Part shown: positions 52,301 to 64,000 of the stretch, one piece after another
How the letters are laid out: every line of letters starts with the position of its first letter
Numbering within the stretch: position 1 is the first letter of the stretch
DNA from: Patagioenas fasciata
Taxonomy: Eukaryota; Chordata; Aves; Columbiformes; Columbidae
Length of the DNA: 64,000 nucleotides
Direction: 5' to 3'
NCBI RefSeq assembly: GCF_037038585.1
Contig: NC_092521.1
Span: 73,262,898 to 73,326,897, forward strand
The notes under the pieces: generated by a model
The model's database searches: none
What the model saw: only the letters and a program-made list of their open reading frames with translations
What the model was told of the DNA's origin: nothing
Translations under genes and position numbers: made by a program

Positions 52301-52525
52301 ACCTCAATATATTTGAGCACAAAATGCTATATACCCTCTGTATACAAGGAAGCTTGACTTATTATACAGTTTTTAAGAATATCTGAAAGATGATAACCAG
52401 AATTTGATGAATTTATTTTCCCCTCTCTGATCAACTAGAAGAGATACATTTTGACATCATTGACAACCAAACCCTTAACCTGCAATACTTTGAAACACAG
52501 ACACAATTAAGCTCATAATATAGAT
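43380..52525. other. Unique AT-rich DNA, no gene recognised
   Basis: About 9 kb. Open frames (44915-45166 -, 48622-48900 +, 51447-51775 +) show no signature. The part 46650-47170 is unusually rich in TAATTA-type homeodomain core motifs and poor in repeats. It is noted as a possible non-coding regulatory element. Confidence 0.5.
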
Positions 52526-53033
52526 GGGGAAGGGGAAGGGGAAGGGGAAGGGGAAAAGGGGAAGGGGAAGGGGAAGGGGAAGGGGAAGGGGAAGGGGAAG
52601 GGGAAGGAGAGGGAAGGGGAAGGGGAAGGGGAAGGGGAAGGAGAGGGAAGGAGAAGGGGAAGGGGAAGGGGAAGGGGAAGGGGAAGGGGAAGGGGAAGGG
52701 GAAGGGGAAGGGGAAGGGGAAGGGGAAGGGGAAGGGGAAGGGGAAGGAGAGGGAAGGGAAGGGGAGGGAAGGGGAGGGGAGGGGAGGGGAGGGAAGGGAA
52801 GGGAAGGGAAGGGAAGGGAAGGGAAGGGAAGGGAAGGGAAGGGAAGGGAAGGGAAGGGAAGGGAAGGGAAGGGAAGGGAAGGGAAGGGAAGGGAAGGGAA
52901 GGGAAGGAAAGGAAAGGAAAGGAAAGGAAAGGAAAGGAAAGGAAAGGAAAGGAAAGGAAAGGAAAGGAAAGGAAAGGAAAGGAAAGGAAAGGAAAGGAAA
53001 GGAAAGGAAAGGAAAGGAAAGGAAAGGAAAGGA
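52526..53033 (+). repeat. 508-nt uninterrupted purine tract, graded satellite
   Basis: Only G and A on the plus strand, from just after ATG at 52523-52525 to GGA before TTTT at 53034. Blocks follow in order: (GGGGAA)n to ~52745 with GGAGAGGGAA interruptions near 52606, 52640 and 52746; GGGGA-rich transition to ~52790; (GGGAA)n to ~52905; (GGAAA)n from 52906 to the end. G content falls stepwise along the tract. The 171-codon Gly/Lys/Glu/Arg frame is a by-product. Confidence 0.97.
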
Positions 53034-54109
53034 TTTTAGTTCTGGATTTCTTTCCCTTTTAGAAATGAATTATAGAACCTTAGATAAAAGAAAAACTAAC
53101 AGAGTCTTCTTTTATTACAACATTCTTGTTGGCAGGAGGAAGAACTGAGGAAGTTGGCTTAGATTGTGTACAATTTCAAACAATGGGATGTTGAAAGAAC
53201 TAGTGCAAATAATCCAAATATTATTTCCATAAACTGTCTCAGGTTTATTCCATCTCTCCCAACATCCTCCTGTCTTTTATAATGTGCAAGTGCTAAGGCA
53301 TTGTGTTTTAGTTTGTACCTTTTGTTGTTAGCTCTAGTAATTCTTTGTAAAATTATTGGTTTATCATTATTAACTTAGTGGGAAGTGAAGTGAAGTGAAG
53401 TGAAGTGAAGTGAAGTGAAGTGAAGTGAAGTGAAGTGAATAAAGTTTGTGATAACTCACAAGGAAATGAAGAACAATAGATATTTAAAGAAAATGTGTGC
53501 CAAATTTTCAGGGTAAAAACCCAGAAGTTTTTGCAACTTATTTTTAGAAATTTATGTTATGAAACGTAATACTTAAATTCCAGATTGGGAAAGTCTTTAT
53601 GCATATGTTAAGTTCTTTCAGATTTTACAGCTTGGACTAATCTTTCTATACTCTTTGGCAATACATAATAGCTTCTTAGTGCATGGAAACTACTGCATGC
53701 ATTGCATGTGGTATACACTTACTTAACATGTTTTTTTCTATCGCATTGCTCTAGCAAGAGTTGACTGATCATGTTGTATCACTCTTCCTCCTGTCTCTGT
53801 TATAAGCCTGTTGCTAAATTGTCAGTATTTGAATAGTGTGGAAAAACACTCTGTTTCCCCTAACTTCTATTGAATTGTCTAATTTCTAGTGACATTGGTA
53901 TAATCTGTGACCTCTCCCTGCCTTCGTGAGTCTAGTCATGCAAAGAAGCAGTACTGGATATGGGAGTAAGGAAGCTATCTCTGTAACAGTTAGCTGCTGA
54001 AATCTACCACCCAAGTAAATGTCTTAGTGGTAAACAGATAAACTGAGACATATATTTGCAATTTGCCAGCCTGTAGGGGCATTTTCAGATGTGTATTTCT
54101 GCTTTACTG
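53034..54109. other. AT-rich DNA around a short satellite
   Basis: Apart from the GAAGT array at 53381-53439, no gene or repeat family is seen. Confidence 0.5.
53381..53439 (+). repeat. (GAAGT)n microsatellite
   Basis: About 11 nearly perfect pentamers ending in GAATAAAG. It is only 350 bp from the purine tract and has the same unit length as its 3' blocks. Confidence 0.95.
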
Positions 54110-54500
54110 AGGTCACCTGGCTTATTCAGCTTGGAGAAGAGAAGGCTGGGAGGTGATCTGATCACAGTCTACAACCTCCCTAAGGCGGGCAGTGGAGAGG
54201 TAAGTGCTGATATCTCTCTGGTGACCAGCAATAGGATGTGAGGAAACCAAATGAAGCTGTGTCAGGGGAAGTTAAGATTGGAGATTAGGAAAATGTTTTT
54301 TATTGATATGGTGGTCAGTCACTGGAACAGTCTCCCCAAGGAACTGGTCACAACACCAAGCCTGTCAGAGTCCAAGGAGCACTTGGACGAGTCTATTAAT
54401 CATTATGGTTTAGTTTTAGGTAGTTCTGTGAGGGGCAGGAAATTGGACTCAATTATCCTTATGGGTCCCTTCCATCTTGAGATATTCTATGGTTCTATGA
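54110..54500 (+). mobile_element. CR1 LINE 3' end, diverged subfamily
   Basis: Begins with CTTGGAGAAGAGAAGGCTGGG (part of the ORF2 C-terminal region) and keeps LRLEIRKMFF, HWNSLPKELV and PSLSESKEHLDE (54260-54390), the equivalents of [11 protein letters not shown] and NRLPREVV. The 3' UTR has TTGGACTCAATTATCC and GGGTCCCTTCCATCTTGAG, and ends ATTCTATGGTTCTATGA at ~54500. The UTR resembles a different CR1 subfamily from the copies at 4138-6977 and 19300-20525. 5'-truncated and non-coding. Confidence 0.9.
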
Positions 54501-54660
54501 TAAGTGTTCCAAACATATTTAGATTCAAAATTCAAAACAAATCTTGCTTTGGAATTTTTTTTTTTTTAAATATACATATATACTGCTAAGTAACCTCACT
54601 TGTATGAGCCCTGACCTTTCCAGAGACATATTTGATTAAACACAAGAATCTCATTAACAA

Positions 54661-54698
54661 GGAAAAAAAAAACAAAACAAAGACAAAACAAAACAAAT
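54661..54698 (+). repeat. A-rich tract with (CAAAA)n
   Basis: A run of ten A residues followed by CAAAACAAAG and CAAAACAAAACAAA units. Confidence 0.85.
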
Positions 54699-56773
54699 GC
54701 CACCACAGTAACTAATCAGTATCCTATTTGGAGGATCTGAGTCCTCCTGACTTTGCAGAAGATTTAGCTGGTGCAGTCCAACAAAGAGGCTACAGTTCTG
54801 CGACTGAAATTCTACTGTTCTTTAGTTTCTACTATCTACTTTCAGATAAATACCTTTGAAATCATATCTCTATTACAAAGAACGGGACAGTGAGTAGTTC
54901 TTAATGAAACCAACTGTAAGATTCAAGTGGTTAAAAGAATTTCAGCAGAGAAAAAGAAATCCCAGGCAGAGGATATTTCACCTAAGTTATGAACATCTAG
55001 GAAATTAATTGTATAACAAAATTAGGAATTAAATTGTGAAAATAGGAAGCTGGTTATATTCTAGTCTACCAAAAGTCAAATGCCAGTAATGAAATTCAAT
55101 TGAACACAAAAGCTTCAGTGACATTTTTAATTATACTTTAATTAAATAGATTTTTTGGCAACTAAATACCAGCAAATTACTGACACTATATGGAGGACCG
55201 TGCAAAAAGAGTGTACAGAGCCACTCTCTGCTTCTCAAACTGCTTCCTGTGTGTTTTGAGGTATATAGAAAATATTTGGTGCCATCTGAATTGGACAGTG
55301 CTAGTACATAAATGCTGTTCTATACCATAAAGAATAATATGTCATTCAGAGACATATTATTTTTCTCAGTATCTGGAGATAATGAAACTCAGGACTACCA
55401 GCAATATACATCAGATCAAGCTCTGATGCATTCATTTGAATATAAAATGGGGACTGTATTTGTCTGAGAACTTGACTGCTGCAAGTAGAAAACAGAGTGG
55501 GCCATCCTCTTCCCGGTGACTGCCCCTCAGGAAATGTACAGTATGTGTGCTCATCATTTGTTCATACATGAAGGATGTTGTGGTACATTTGTAGGGAAAT
55601 AAGAAGACCTCTCTATGTGAGGACATCCTGGGTTTCTAAGTAGTTAGGAGCAGAGGCAGCAACGGACTAGTTTTGGGAATAGATATTATGTTCACATTCA
55701 CACTTGTTCTAGGCACTACTTTGAAGCTTAATGCTGGAAGTAGTATACTTTGAGACAGCTCTATTTACAGTAAGAATTCATGATAAGCTGAGTGCACAGG
55801 CAAATTGGGTCCCAAGAGTGCACCAAACTGACTTTGGATTAGGTATAAGCACTTTAACTTCTTGTGCTGACCTCTTCCTTTGTTTAGTGGCTTAAAGCAA
55901 GATTTCCTCTCAGTTCTGCAGTTTCACTCAGCTTCAAGATATTGCTCACTAGCACTGCTGAATTAACAAATGGGACAATATTAGCATAAAGCACAGGATG
56001 ACATGTTTGAAAACCAGTGGCAAAGAACAAAAATACTGAAAATGAGCTCCAGAATCATGGAGATGGAAAATTTTCTACTTTGACCATAAAGAAACCCTAG
56101 TATTTGGGTCTTAGTAAATTCAATATGGAAGTTTTGCTACATAAGAACATTATACCTCTTTCTCCAGGTTCCCTTTATGAATATAAAAGTAAGACCCTTA
56201 GACAAAAGGCATATGCTGATGATTCACAGGTTCCTGGAACAGCAGGGAACTGTTATCATTGATTAGAATCATTTTTGAGGCAGAGAGACAGAATTGTCTA
56301 CAGTTAATCAGGAATTAATACTGTAATGCTGTTCCTAGAAGAGGCTGTTTATCATTTGACAGCCTCTGCATCATAACCAAGGCATGGGTATATCCAAAGC
56401 AAGCTTCATTTAGAACACATCAGACAACAATCAGTGATGGATATCTGTTTCAACAGTTTCACAGTGCAAAGACAAACAACTGAGCCTCATGTATATTAAT
56501 TCCCTTAGCAAAAACAAAGCTGGCATTAGTAGATGGCACTATCATCAGAAGAAAGCTCAACAAATCTATCAGATGGTTGTAGTGAAGTCAAATTAATAGT
56601 AAACAGAAGACTTGATAGATGAAGTATGAAATGGGGAAAAATGAAATAGATCTCTGACAGTATCAAAGATATCAAGATTTAATATTGATTTACCGCTAAA
56701 TAATGTAAACGTTTCTTGCAGTGCTTTGTACTTTAATGGGTATTTCTGCATCCAAACCATGTTACAAGTAAGC

Positions 56774-56821
56774 TTGTTTGTTTGTTTGTTTGTTTGTTTG
56801 TTTGTTTGTTTGTTTGTTTTT
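56774..56821 (+). repeat. (TTTG)n microsatellite
   Basis: About eleven perfect TTTG units ending in a T-run. The minus-strand frame 56593-56829 starts with Asn-Lys-Gln-Thr repeats derived from it. Confidence 0.95.
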
Positions 56822-59590
56822 TCAAACACACCATGGGTGTGATCCTGCTTCTACGACAGTCAAAAAGATTATGTTAAGTGGTCTCACAGGAACATGACAG
56901 GATCTCATTTATTTAAGTGCAATAAAAATAGAAACCTAAAATGAAAATAGCAAGAGATAAATTCAAAACAAGCAAATTAAAACAGTTATTCTCTCTATAT
57001 GTAGGTAAGGCAATGAATTCCTTCCTGCAGGACATTGTGGATATTACATGTTTTTAAGATTTCAAAAAGCAGCTGAACAAGTTTGCTGAAGAAAATCTAT
57101 GACAGATCTCTAATTACAAGAACATGACCTGTGATTTAAGAAATCTTTGAACTACAGATGGTTGTAACCCAGGATACTGTTGAGGACAAGTATTGCTACC
57201 TGCTTACTCAGTTCCTGATGGTTTCTACAAGTTTCTGATATTTGCTATGACCAAAGAATGGGTTCTATATTTGATGAGCCTTTCAACCGATACAATGAAG
57301 CTGATTTTAATTTTCTCTATAGCATAAGTGATGCCTTCTAAAGGATACCAGTAGCTTAAGACATTATCAGTGAAGTATGTAGTAGAAAAAAAATAAAAAG
57401 ACATTCCAATTTGTAATAAGGACAGGGATATATAAAGTAATTCTCTGAAGTACTAAGGACTTTCCATAGTTAAGAACATAACAGTTCACTCAACAAATTA
57501 ACTAAGCATTTTAATACTGATTATACTTGCAACAACGTTAAGACCCTGCTTGCTAATACTTGCTTGGTGCTTGGATAACCAGAAGGAGATACTATCTAGG
57601 ATGCAGTAGCAAACTGATTCATGGCACAGAATCAGTTACTGTGCCTGCAATCAAAGAAGCACTTACTATGCTAGTTGTTTCTACCACATGAGCTCCTCAT
57701 GTTACAGCAGATCTGCCATAGTGTGAACATCTGAATTTACTCCTTCCTCGTGCTTTGCTAATTGTTCTTGTACGTCATATAAATGTTGTACAAGATGTGA
57801 GACCTTGAACTGAGAAACTAGTAGAGTTATAAGAATATAACTAACTGGAATTAATTCTTTAGCTAACCCTGTGTTGCTCTGTGACCAATCATGCATTCTA
57901 ACCAGACAGCTGCCAGACCCATATGTCATATCATTTGTATTAATTTTCCTTAATTGATCATAATATTAACTTACAAGTACCTGCTGTAGGTGTTGCTGAG
58001 GGTAGAGTGTCCTATAACATAAAGTGTTGCCCTTCACTGCTGTCAGAGAGGACACATGGACTAGAATCACTTCCCTTGGTTTGGTGTCCCCAGAAAGCTC
58101 TGCATATTATTTTAAAATTACCATTTTTAATCCTTTCATTTGAATGGAAATTCAAAAGGAAAATGGAACTTCATCCTTCACTTATATTTGAAAAATAATA
58201 ATGAAGACAACTAATAGTGTTTATGTCACATCTTTCAGCTCAAAACCTTCAGGACAGTACCAGAATCTGAGCTCAAGACTTCATTGTTTTTCTAGAGCAA
58301 TAGCACCACATAAGGTGTGTAAGGTTTCAGATACTTCCTTGTACCTATACAGTACTTGGTCATTTGATTTGTATTTCTGAGATGTAGTTTCTTTCTCATG
58401 CTTATTCTTCTGTTTCTTATCATTACATTCACCCACAGGCTTGCCCACAGCAGTTCTCTGTCTTTGAAAACATGAACTGAAGAGATGCAACTGAACCTGC
58501 TCAATACATTTTATTGGCTGTGTATAATTGAGAAGGAAGAAGGACGGTTCAAAATGTTCTTCAGAAAATGAAGCTCACACTACTGTTCTTAAGTCAGTTT
58601 TTCAGTACTATGAATTCAGCCAAGCACTTAACATGGATACTGTAGGGATGATGTTATCACTTAGGATTTTGGCAACCAAAAAGAACGTTGTGGGTGGGCT
58701 ATATCAATCTTTCATGTCCTCCTATGAGAGGAATCCATCTGTAACTCTTTTCTTTTTTGAGGCATCCCCTAGCTGTCTATCAGCATGACTAGGTCTGTGG
58801 TATAAGGAATGAAAGAAAAATGGTGTTTTTAAATGAGTTATTATAATAACACCTTGTATCTCTGTGCATTGTCTTTATGAACTCATAACCTAACCATAAG
58901 GATTTTAGGTAGCAATTAAGCCAAGAACATTAATTTTCCAAACATTTAATTTGAATTCAACTTCTTTTTTATATTTATTAGTGTACCTTAGGAGAGCAAT
59001 AGAAGATGTTTCTAACACATAAGGTGGATCTGGTTGGTTACTGATAGCAACTGTTTGGGACCTTGTAATAATACAAAAGCGAAACAGCACAACTAGGAGG
59101 CCTAGAGCAAGATATAAGAGGATATGAAAGATGAGGCTGTTTCCAAAGTTTTTTGTATATATAGAATATAGATTGGGCTTCTGGTTTGACACGTTACAAA
59201 TACAACACTGGCAATATTCAGACATGGTGTTCATTTTGTATCCATTTGTAATGAGAAACAGAAATATAAATGAAATAGAAAAAGAAATCAAGCTACGTAG
59301 TCTACTGTCCTGCGAGACGGATGATTTCTGCATTTATTTTATTATGGACACAAACAAAAAACAAATTAGTTCTTTGAGTCTTAGAAGCGCACAGATGGTA
59401 CTGTAATTCATTAGACATACAATACAGTATTAAACATGGCAGACGGTAAATATTTAGTATCCATACTGAGTCTACACAATTAATCTTGTTGGTCTGTTCT
59501 AGATTCCTCCTCACGTCACTCAGTCATTTGGTTACAAAAGACAAAAAAGCTTGTATTCATACAGAGATGGATATAGAATACTAAACCCAT

Positions 59591-60080
59591 TGTTAAGGAA
59601 GTTTCTTTTCCCTAGTTTTCCCGTAGCAGAGACTCAGGCATGGATTCCAGAATTTCTTCTTAAATAAAAATTTATTTGCGAAGTACAGCATAGAGTAGCT
59701 TGAACAGGGTGCCTCCTGAAGAGCGACCCTCAGCAGAAAAAAACTTGGACAATTATACTCTCACAATCCAAGTCCCCACTCCCCGCAGATGACTCCAGAC
59801 CAACTGCAAAATTATAATCTGAGGTCTCCTCATTCGTCACTGAATCTCTTCATTTTCATCAGGCAGACCATCAAAGTCCTGACCTTCACTTGCTATTTTG
59901 CACCTGCAGCTGGAGAAAAATTAATTCTTGGCAAACCAAAGCATTCTTCTGTTTTGTCTTCTTTTAGATGCTCTTCTGTTCCTTTACTTATCTCCAGGGA
60001 CGCAGCTCTCCTTACCTTCCAGCTTGAAGACTCTGAGGCCTTTTTGCTTAATGAAGCAGAGAGCTCAAATGTTCACATCT
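59591..60080 (-). mobile_element. LTR candidate with short R region
   Basis: Read on the minus strand there is GTGAGAGTATAATTGTCC (TATA region, 59744-59761). About 80 nt later comes CGCAAATAAATTTTTATT (AATAAA at 59671-59676), then a U5-like stretch containing GCCTGAGTCTCTGCTACGGG. It ends GAAACTTCCTTAACA at 59591. Distances between TATA, poly(A) and the terminal ACA fit a short-R retroviral LTR. The U3 end (toward higher coordinates) and target duplication were not found, so the right boundary is a guess. No viral genes adjoin it in the window. Family unassigned. Confidence 0.5.
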
Positions 60081-63000
60081 TGCAGAAGTTACTCTAAGTA
60101 AACTTACTTATGCTCAGCAAATTCTATAAGTAGATTCTAAACAAGTTCTGTAAGAAGCAGTGTGCCAAATAATTCAATAAGCTAGGGTAGTTTTTCCCTA
60201 AGAGTATGAAGCATAATAGTCTGGTGAGGGGATCTTTTTCACATGTGGCTGAAGGTCCATGTCCTGTGAGGTGAAAGGTGTTACAACAGGAGAGGCAGTT
60301 TAGTTATGGATAAAGCACTAGGAGAACACATAACATAGGCAAAAGTAGCTTTGGAAATATTTTACACTGTGGGAAACATTATAATTAAGATGATGACCAT
60401 ATTGCAGTCTGAACTTGCCTTGAGGGAAAGATGGCTAGCAAAAATCGATGTGATTAAGGAATGATCTGCCAACATCTTGTTTGGTCTTTGTGAAGAAAAA
60501 GGCCTTTTCTACATTTGATAAAATGTGCAGATATGGATCTACATAATTTTCTTGTTTAGAAAACAAGAAAAATTATTAATCTACTCTGCAGTTTAATTTA
60601 CTATTTTGTGTCATTTCTTCAACTGTTATTCACATGTTGGAAATATTCTCACCGTGTAATAGCAGAATCAAAATGCAAAGAAAACCCCAGACAAAACCCC
60701 CACAAGTACAGGATTTGCTTATTTAACTGAAACATACATAGTTAGTAGGACAAAGATTTGATCAGTGGCAGGAGGAAATTAATATTATACTCAAGATATG
60801 TAATGTCACCGCGACTCTTGAGAGTGTTTAAAGCAAATTTGTGGATATAAGAAAACCATCATCTTACCTCTTGAATGCTTCAGTTCTACAAAGAAATTAG
60901 TGCTCAAAGACTTTATTTAGAAGGAATAGCTTCACAAATTGCTTTTTTTAGTACCTATTTTAGACTGTCTGTCTTGCCATGAAGGCAAAAGTCTAGACCC
61001 TAGACATTTTTCTAATTATAGTATACTGAGTGAAGATTGATACACTTAAATTTGTGGGGCTGAGAATGTACATGGGACCATGTTGCAAACCAGCACATTA
61101 GGGAGACTCAGGGAGATGCTGATGTAATCCTTCAGCCCTTCTACCTTTGCCAACAGGCTATACGGGAGTGACAATTTGCCTTAAACATGCTCCTGGTGTG
61201 GAAGGTTGTGGGGATGGCACTCTTGGGCTTGTCAAGAGAAGCTAGGGCACTTCATCTGGATGAAACCCTTGTCACCTAGTAAGACTATTCACATGGCTAT
61301 AAAGAAGAAACTTAATTTTCTCTGTTCAGCTCTTCTACTGAAAAAAAGTTTCTCCAGAGCAATTTTCATTCAGTTTGTTGCATGCATCTAGCAATAAAAA
61401 TGAATGCTAAGGCTGAGTTTCCAAGCTTTGTTGCAAAATTATAATTAAAAATATAAACAAATATTCATCTGTAAATTACTGTAAAAGAGAGAGACACAAA
61501 AAGAGGCTGAGTCCCAAATGGGGGTTTGCATTTACCTGAAAAGGCCAGACGTGTTCTGAAATGCGTGATTTTTAATCAGATCATCTTGGTTTTCCTTTTT
61601 TTTTTCCTATGAACTATGTTTAAACAGATAAGCTGAATATCAGTCAGAATTCAGTCTTCACTGTGGTTTTACTTTGATGGAACACCTCCATACAGAGTAA
61701 ATGCAAAATGATTGACACACCAGAAAAAAGCTCTGCTTATTGCTCTCTAGTGTAATGGTTTGACAGATATTTTGTAGCAACAGCTATTTCTTGCAGTCCT
61801 TTGTTATCTTTTTTCTGCTGCATATCTAAGCTTTAGTAAAATTTTCCTTGCATATCTGCAGCATGAAACCTCCTTAAAGTATTATTGAAGTATTTCTCAG
61901 AGCTTCATGAAAGAGATGGGGAAAGCATGTGCATTCTTGATAGGTTCTTGATCATTATTTAGACTGACCTACAGTTCCAAAAGCCAGAACTCTCAGTTTA
62001 CTGATTAGAAAATTCAAAATAGTCATACTGGTCACCAAAATATTTGTGTTTTATATATATATATTCAAACACCTGAGATTATATAGGCATGTATATATAT
62101 GTTTGTATACAGTCGTGCAGTAAAAAAGAACTGCAAATATGTCATGATTCACATTTCACTTAGGCTCTATTCAGGTTTAAAATACTGCTAAAATTGGTTT
62201 CAATTCATTCTACTTAATGTTGTTCCTGACTGGTGCTGCACTAGAGCACAGAAAGTCAGAGAATTGTAACAGATAAAACTTACTGAACTGTTGAGTTTTG
62301 GGTGATGCTTTTTTGTATCATAACTGGTTAGCACTCAACAGAAGTTCCCACTGTTCTGACTTTTACAGCTGCTCTAATCAGTGCTCATTCATGACTTCGT
62401 AATTATCTTCCGTGTTGTCTCTTCATAACTTAAATAAAGAGTCAGTTCATAAAGGGCAAATAATGTAGCAATGCAGAGCTAAGATTAACTTAACTTTTAA
62501 GGTGCTACTGCTTCCTGGAAGTTACAACCCAAGTCAAGTAGCTGACAGTGTGTAGAAATAATGGGGAAAAAAAAAAATGTATCCATTGGAAAAGAGAAAA
62601 AAATGACCCAATGTCGGACTACGGTGGGTCCTTGGACTCCCTGATGGATGGTATAAAATTAGCCTTGAAGGTATTAAGGCCCACCTGTGAGAGAGAAGGG
62701 AGTAAAAGAATAAAATTGATGATAGCAAAAATAGCCAATGAGATGTTACTGGTGTAACTCGTAACCAATAGTGAAAAGGCACATGAAATGGTAAAACTGT
62801 ATAAAAATGCACTTGTGGCAATAAATGACATCTACTATTTTCATCCTGGAAGAACTTGGTCTATGTCGTTTGTCTGTCTCGACCACAACAACTCAACTAT
62901 AGAGATTGGTCATGATTTACTGTTCAAATCAATGTATAAAAGTCTATACCATATGAAATATTTTCAAAATGAGATGTGGATAGAGATCTGTCCAAGGAGG

Positions 63001-63309
63001 TTTGTGGACAGGCTGGTGGGTTTTCAAGTTTTCTCTGATAGAATATAAGGTTCCCAAATCCCAGAAAAATGCTACAGAGTGTGGTCTGAAGGGAACAAAT
63101 AAAAATATTATAATGGTTACCATGACTTTCTCTGTGTTCTGGCTATATTTCCTGTAGCATTTCTAAGGACTACTGGGGTGGAAGAAGACCTGCCCTATGA
63201 CCTGAGGCTTCAGAATGGACCATTTTTTAGTTGCTGATCACTATTGTGTTTTAGAAAGTTGCAAACATGCTCAGGGAGAAAAATTTTAAATTCTTATATG
63301 CTTTATGAT
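60081..63309. other. AT-rich DNA, no gene recognised
   Basis: No recognised gene. Two adjacent plus-strand frames (62548-62757 and 62788-63048) give plausible-looking but unrecognised peptides. Together with the CR1-like fragment after them they might be one very old transposable element. Confidence 0.45.
62052..62103 (+). repeat. TA-rich simple repeat
   Basis: Two TATATATATA runs (around 62053-62065 and 62092-62101) separated by about 25 bp. Confidence 0.7.
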
Positions 63310-63535
63310 AAAAAAAGCTACAAGACACCGAGTGAAATGTTGCATAGCAAGCTTAAATAAGAGGAAATACTTTTTCACACAGGAGTCATATAGATGACTA
63401 AACTATAAAAAACAGTGGTAAAAATGGATTTTGCTGTATGAGTCAATAAATGTGGTTTTGAGTCCAAGTACAAACAACCCCAGGACATCCCTATGCCTTT
63501 GGATTGCTGGAAGTGGTAGCAGCAGATATATCAGG
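63310..63535 (+). mobile_element. Old CR1-like LINE 3' fragment
   Basis: Contains AAAGCTACAAGACACCGAG, AGAGGAAATACTTTTTCACA and CATCCCTATGCCTTTGGATTG, in the order seen near the 3' ends of old sauropsid CR1-type LINEs. In those, GGAAATACTTTTTCACACAG precedes a tail with CCCTAAACCTCTGATTGC. It is much more diverged than the other CR1 pieces and has no intact terminal repeat. Recognition is from memory of the family, so it is tentative. Confidence 0.45.
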
Positions 63536-64000
63536 AAAAAAAACTTCATTTTTAAACTTATGTCCTTTTATGTTCATATGTGAACTTACGATCAGTAAGA
63601 AAACTGTGACAATGAAGCTCATTACACTGTCTTGCAACACAGGGTATTTTTTGCATGGCACTGGTCCAGTTTATTATTAGGTTATATGATAAAAGTCTTG
63701 TCTCCATACACACAAAGGAGCACAGAGGCACAACAGCAAGTGAGGGAACCCAGCCAGAGGGTCCCATGGATGCCCTAGAGGAGTCATCAGCCCCTTGTCA
63801 GGGATGTCACCCATCACTGTGAGGCAATGAGAGTGGCACCTGCAGCACCTTCCAGATTGATGGGAGCGTGGGTATAGGATTTGCTGTAGGATGCATTTTG
63901 GGATTATACAGGGTATCATGGGATGTTAAGGGGAGGAACCAATGATGAAGAAAGGGAGGGAAGGATGAAGATGGTTTGAGGGTTAGAAGAAGGGTGTGAA
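63536..64000. other. No gene recognised
   Basis: Slightly GC-richer from 63700 to 63870. Two overlapping minus-strand frames of 69 and 80 codons have no motif. The end of the window is A/G-rich (63930-63995). Confidence 0.5.

Larger units (their letters stand above)
54501..59590. other. Unique AT-rich DNA, no gene recognised
   Basis: About 5 kb. It contains an A-rich CAAAA-type tract at 54661-54698 and the TTTG array listed separately. The longest open frame, 58905-59333 (-, 142 codons), has two hydrophobic stretches but no recognised family. It is discussed under findings. Confidence 0.5.

Noticed and set aside
52524-53039. 171-codon Gly/Lys/Glu/Arg-rich frame
   Set aside because: A pure product of the purine satellite; no stop codon is possible in most of it.
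56593-56829. Frame beginning with Asn-Lys-Gln-Thr repeats
   Set aside because: Encoded by the TTTG microsatellite read in reverse.

Overview
This looks like intergenic or deep intronic DNA from a bird macrochromosome. It is AT-rich and CpG-poor. Its recognisable interspersed repeats are CR1 LINEs, which end in the typical ATTCTATG-type tail instead of poly(A), and long terminal repeats (LTRs) of endogenous retroviruses. One LTR (40230-40811, minus strand) matches my recollection of a family widespread in birds that begins TGTATTGGGT. I found no convincing host protein-coding exon, rRNA, tRNA or known small RNA. The longer open frames lie in decayed CR1 ORF2, in simple repeats, or in unrecognised sequence at lengths expected by chance.

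Layout. 1-1.0 kb unremarkable. 1.02-1.25 kb CR1 3' end (+). 2.10-3.12 kb a 1,019-bp solo LTR (+) with a perfect 5-bp target duplication (AACAT). 3.93-4.01 kb TAA/CAA microsatellite. 4.14-6.98 kb a long, broken CR1 (+) carrying endonuclease and reverse-transcriptase remains. 7-12 kb unique AT-rich DNA. 12.26-12.50 kb a decayed LTR core (-). 18.8-19.1 kb a weak LTR candidate (-). 19.3-20.5 kb a CR1 (-) with two internal deletions. 21.4-22.96 kb and 31.0-31.96 kb two diverged copies of a CA-rich repeat family that I cannot name, each built around the same degenerate minisatellite. 40.23-40.81 kb the ERVL-type solo LTR (-). 43.09-43.38 kb a compound hexanucleotide array (AAATAT then AAATAG). 52.53-53.03 kb an unbroken 508-nt purine tract in graded blocks. 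53.38-53.44 kb a GAAGT array. 54.11-54.50 kb CR1 3' end (+). 56.77-56.82 kb a TTTG array. 59.59-60.08 kb an LTR candidate (-). 63.3-63.5 kb an old CR1-like 3' fragment (+).

The most unusual structure is inside the LTR at 2097-3115. Downstream of its TATA box and upstream of its poly(A) signal lies an array of about eleven short stem-loops, spaced about 31 nt apart. They alternate between a GTGC...GCAC type (often containing CACGTG) and a CTYGC...GCGAG type, and most are followed by TGTA. The array would fall in an exceptionally long R region of about 650 nt and follows a consensus-like 5' splice site (GTGAGT). This suggests either an RNA-level control element or a phased array of transcription-factor sites.
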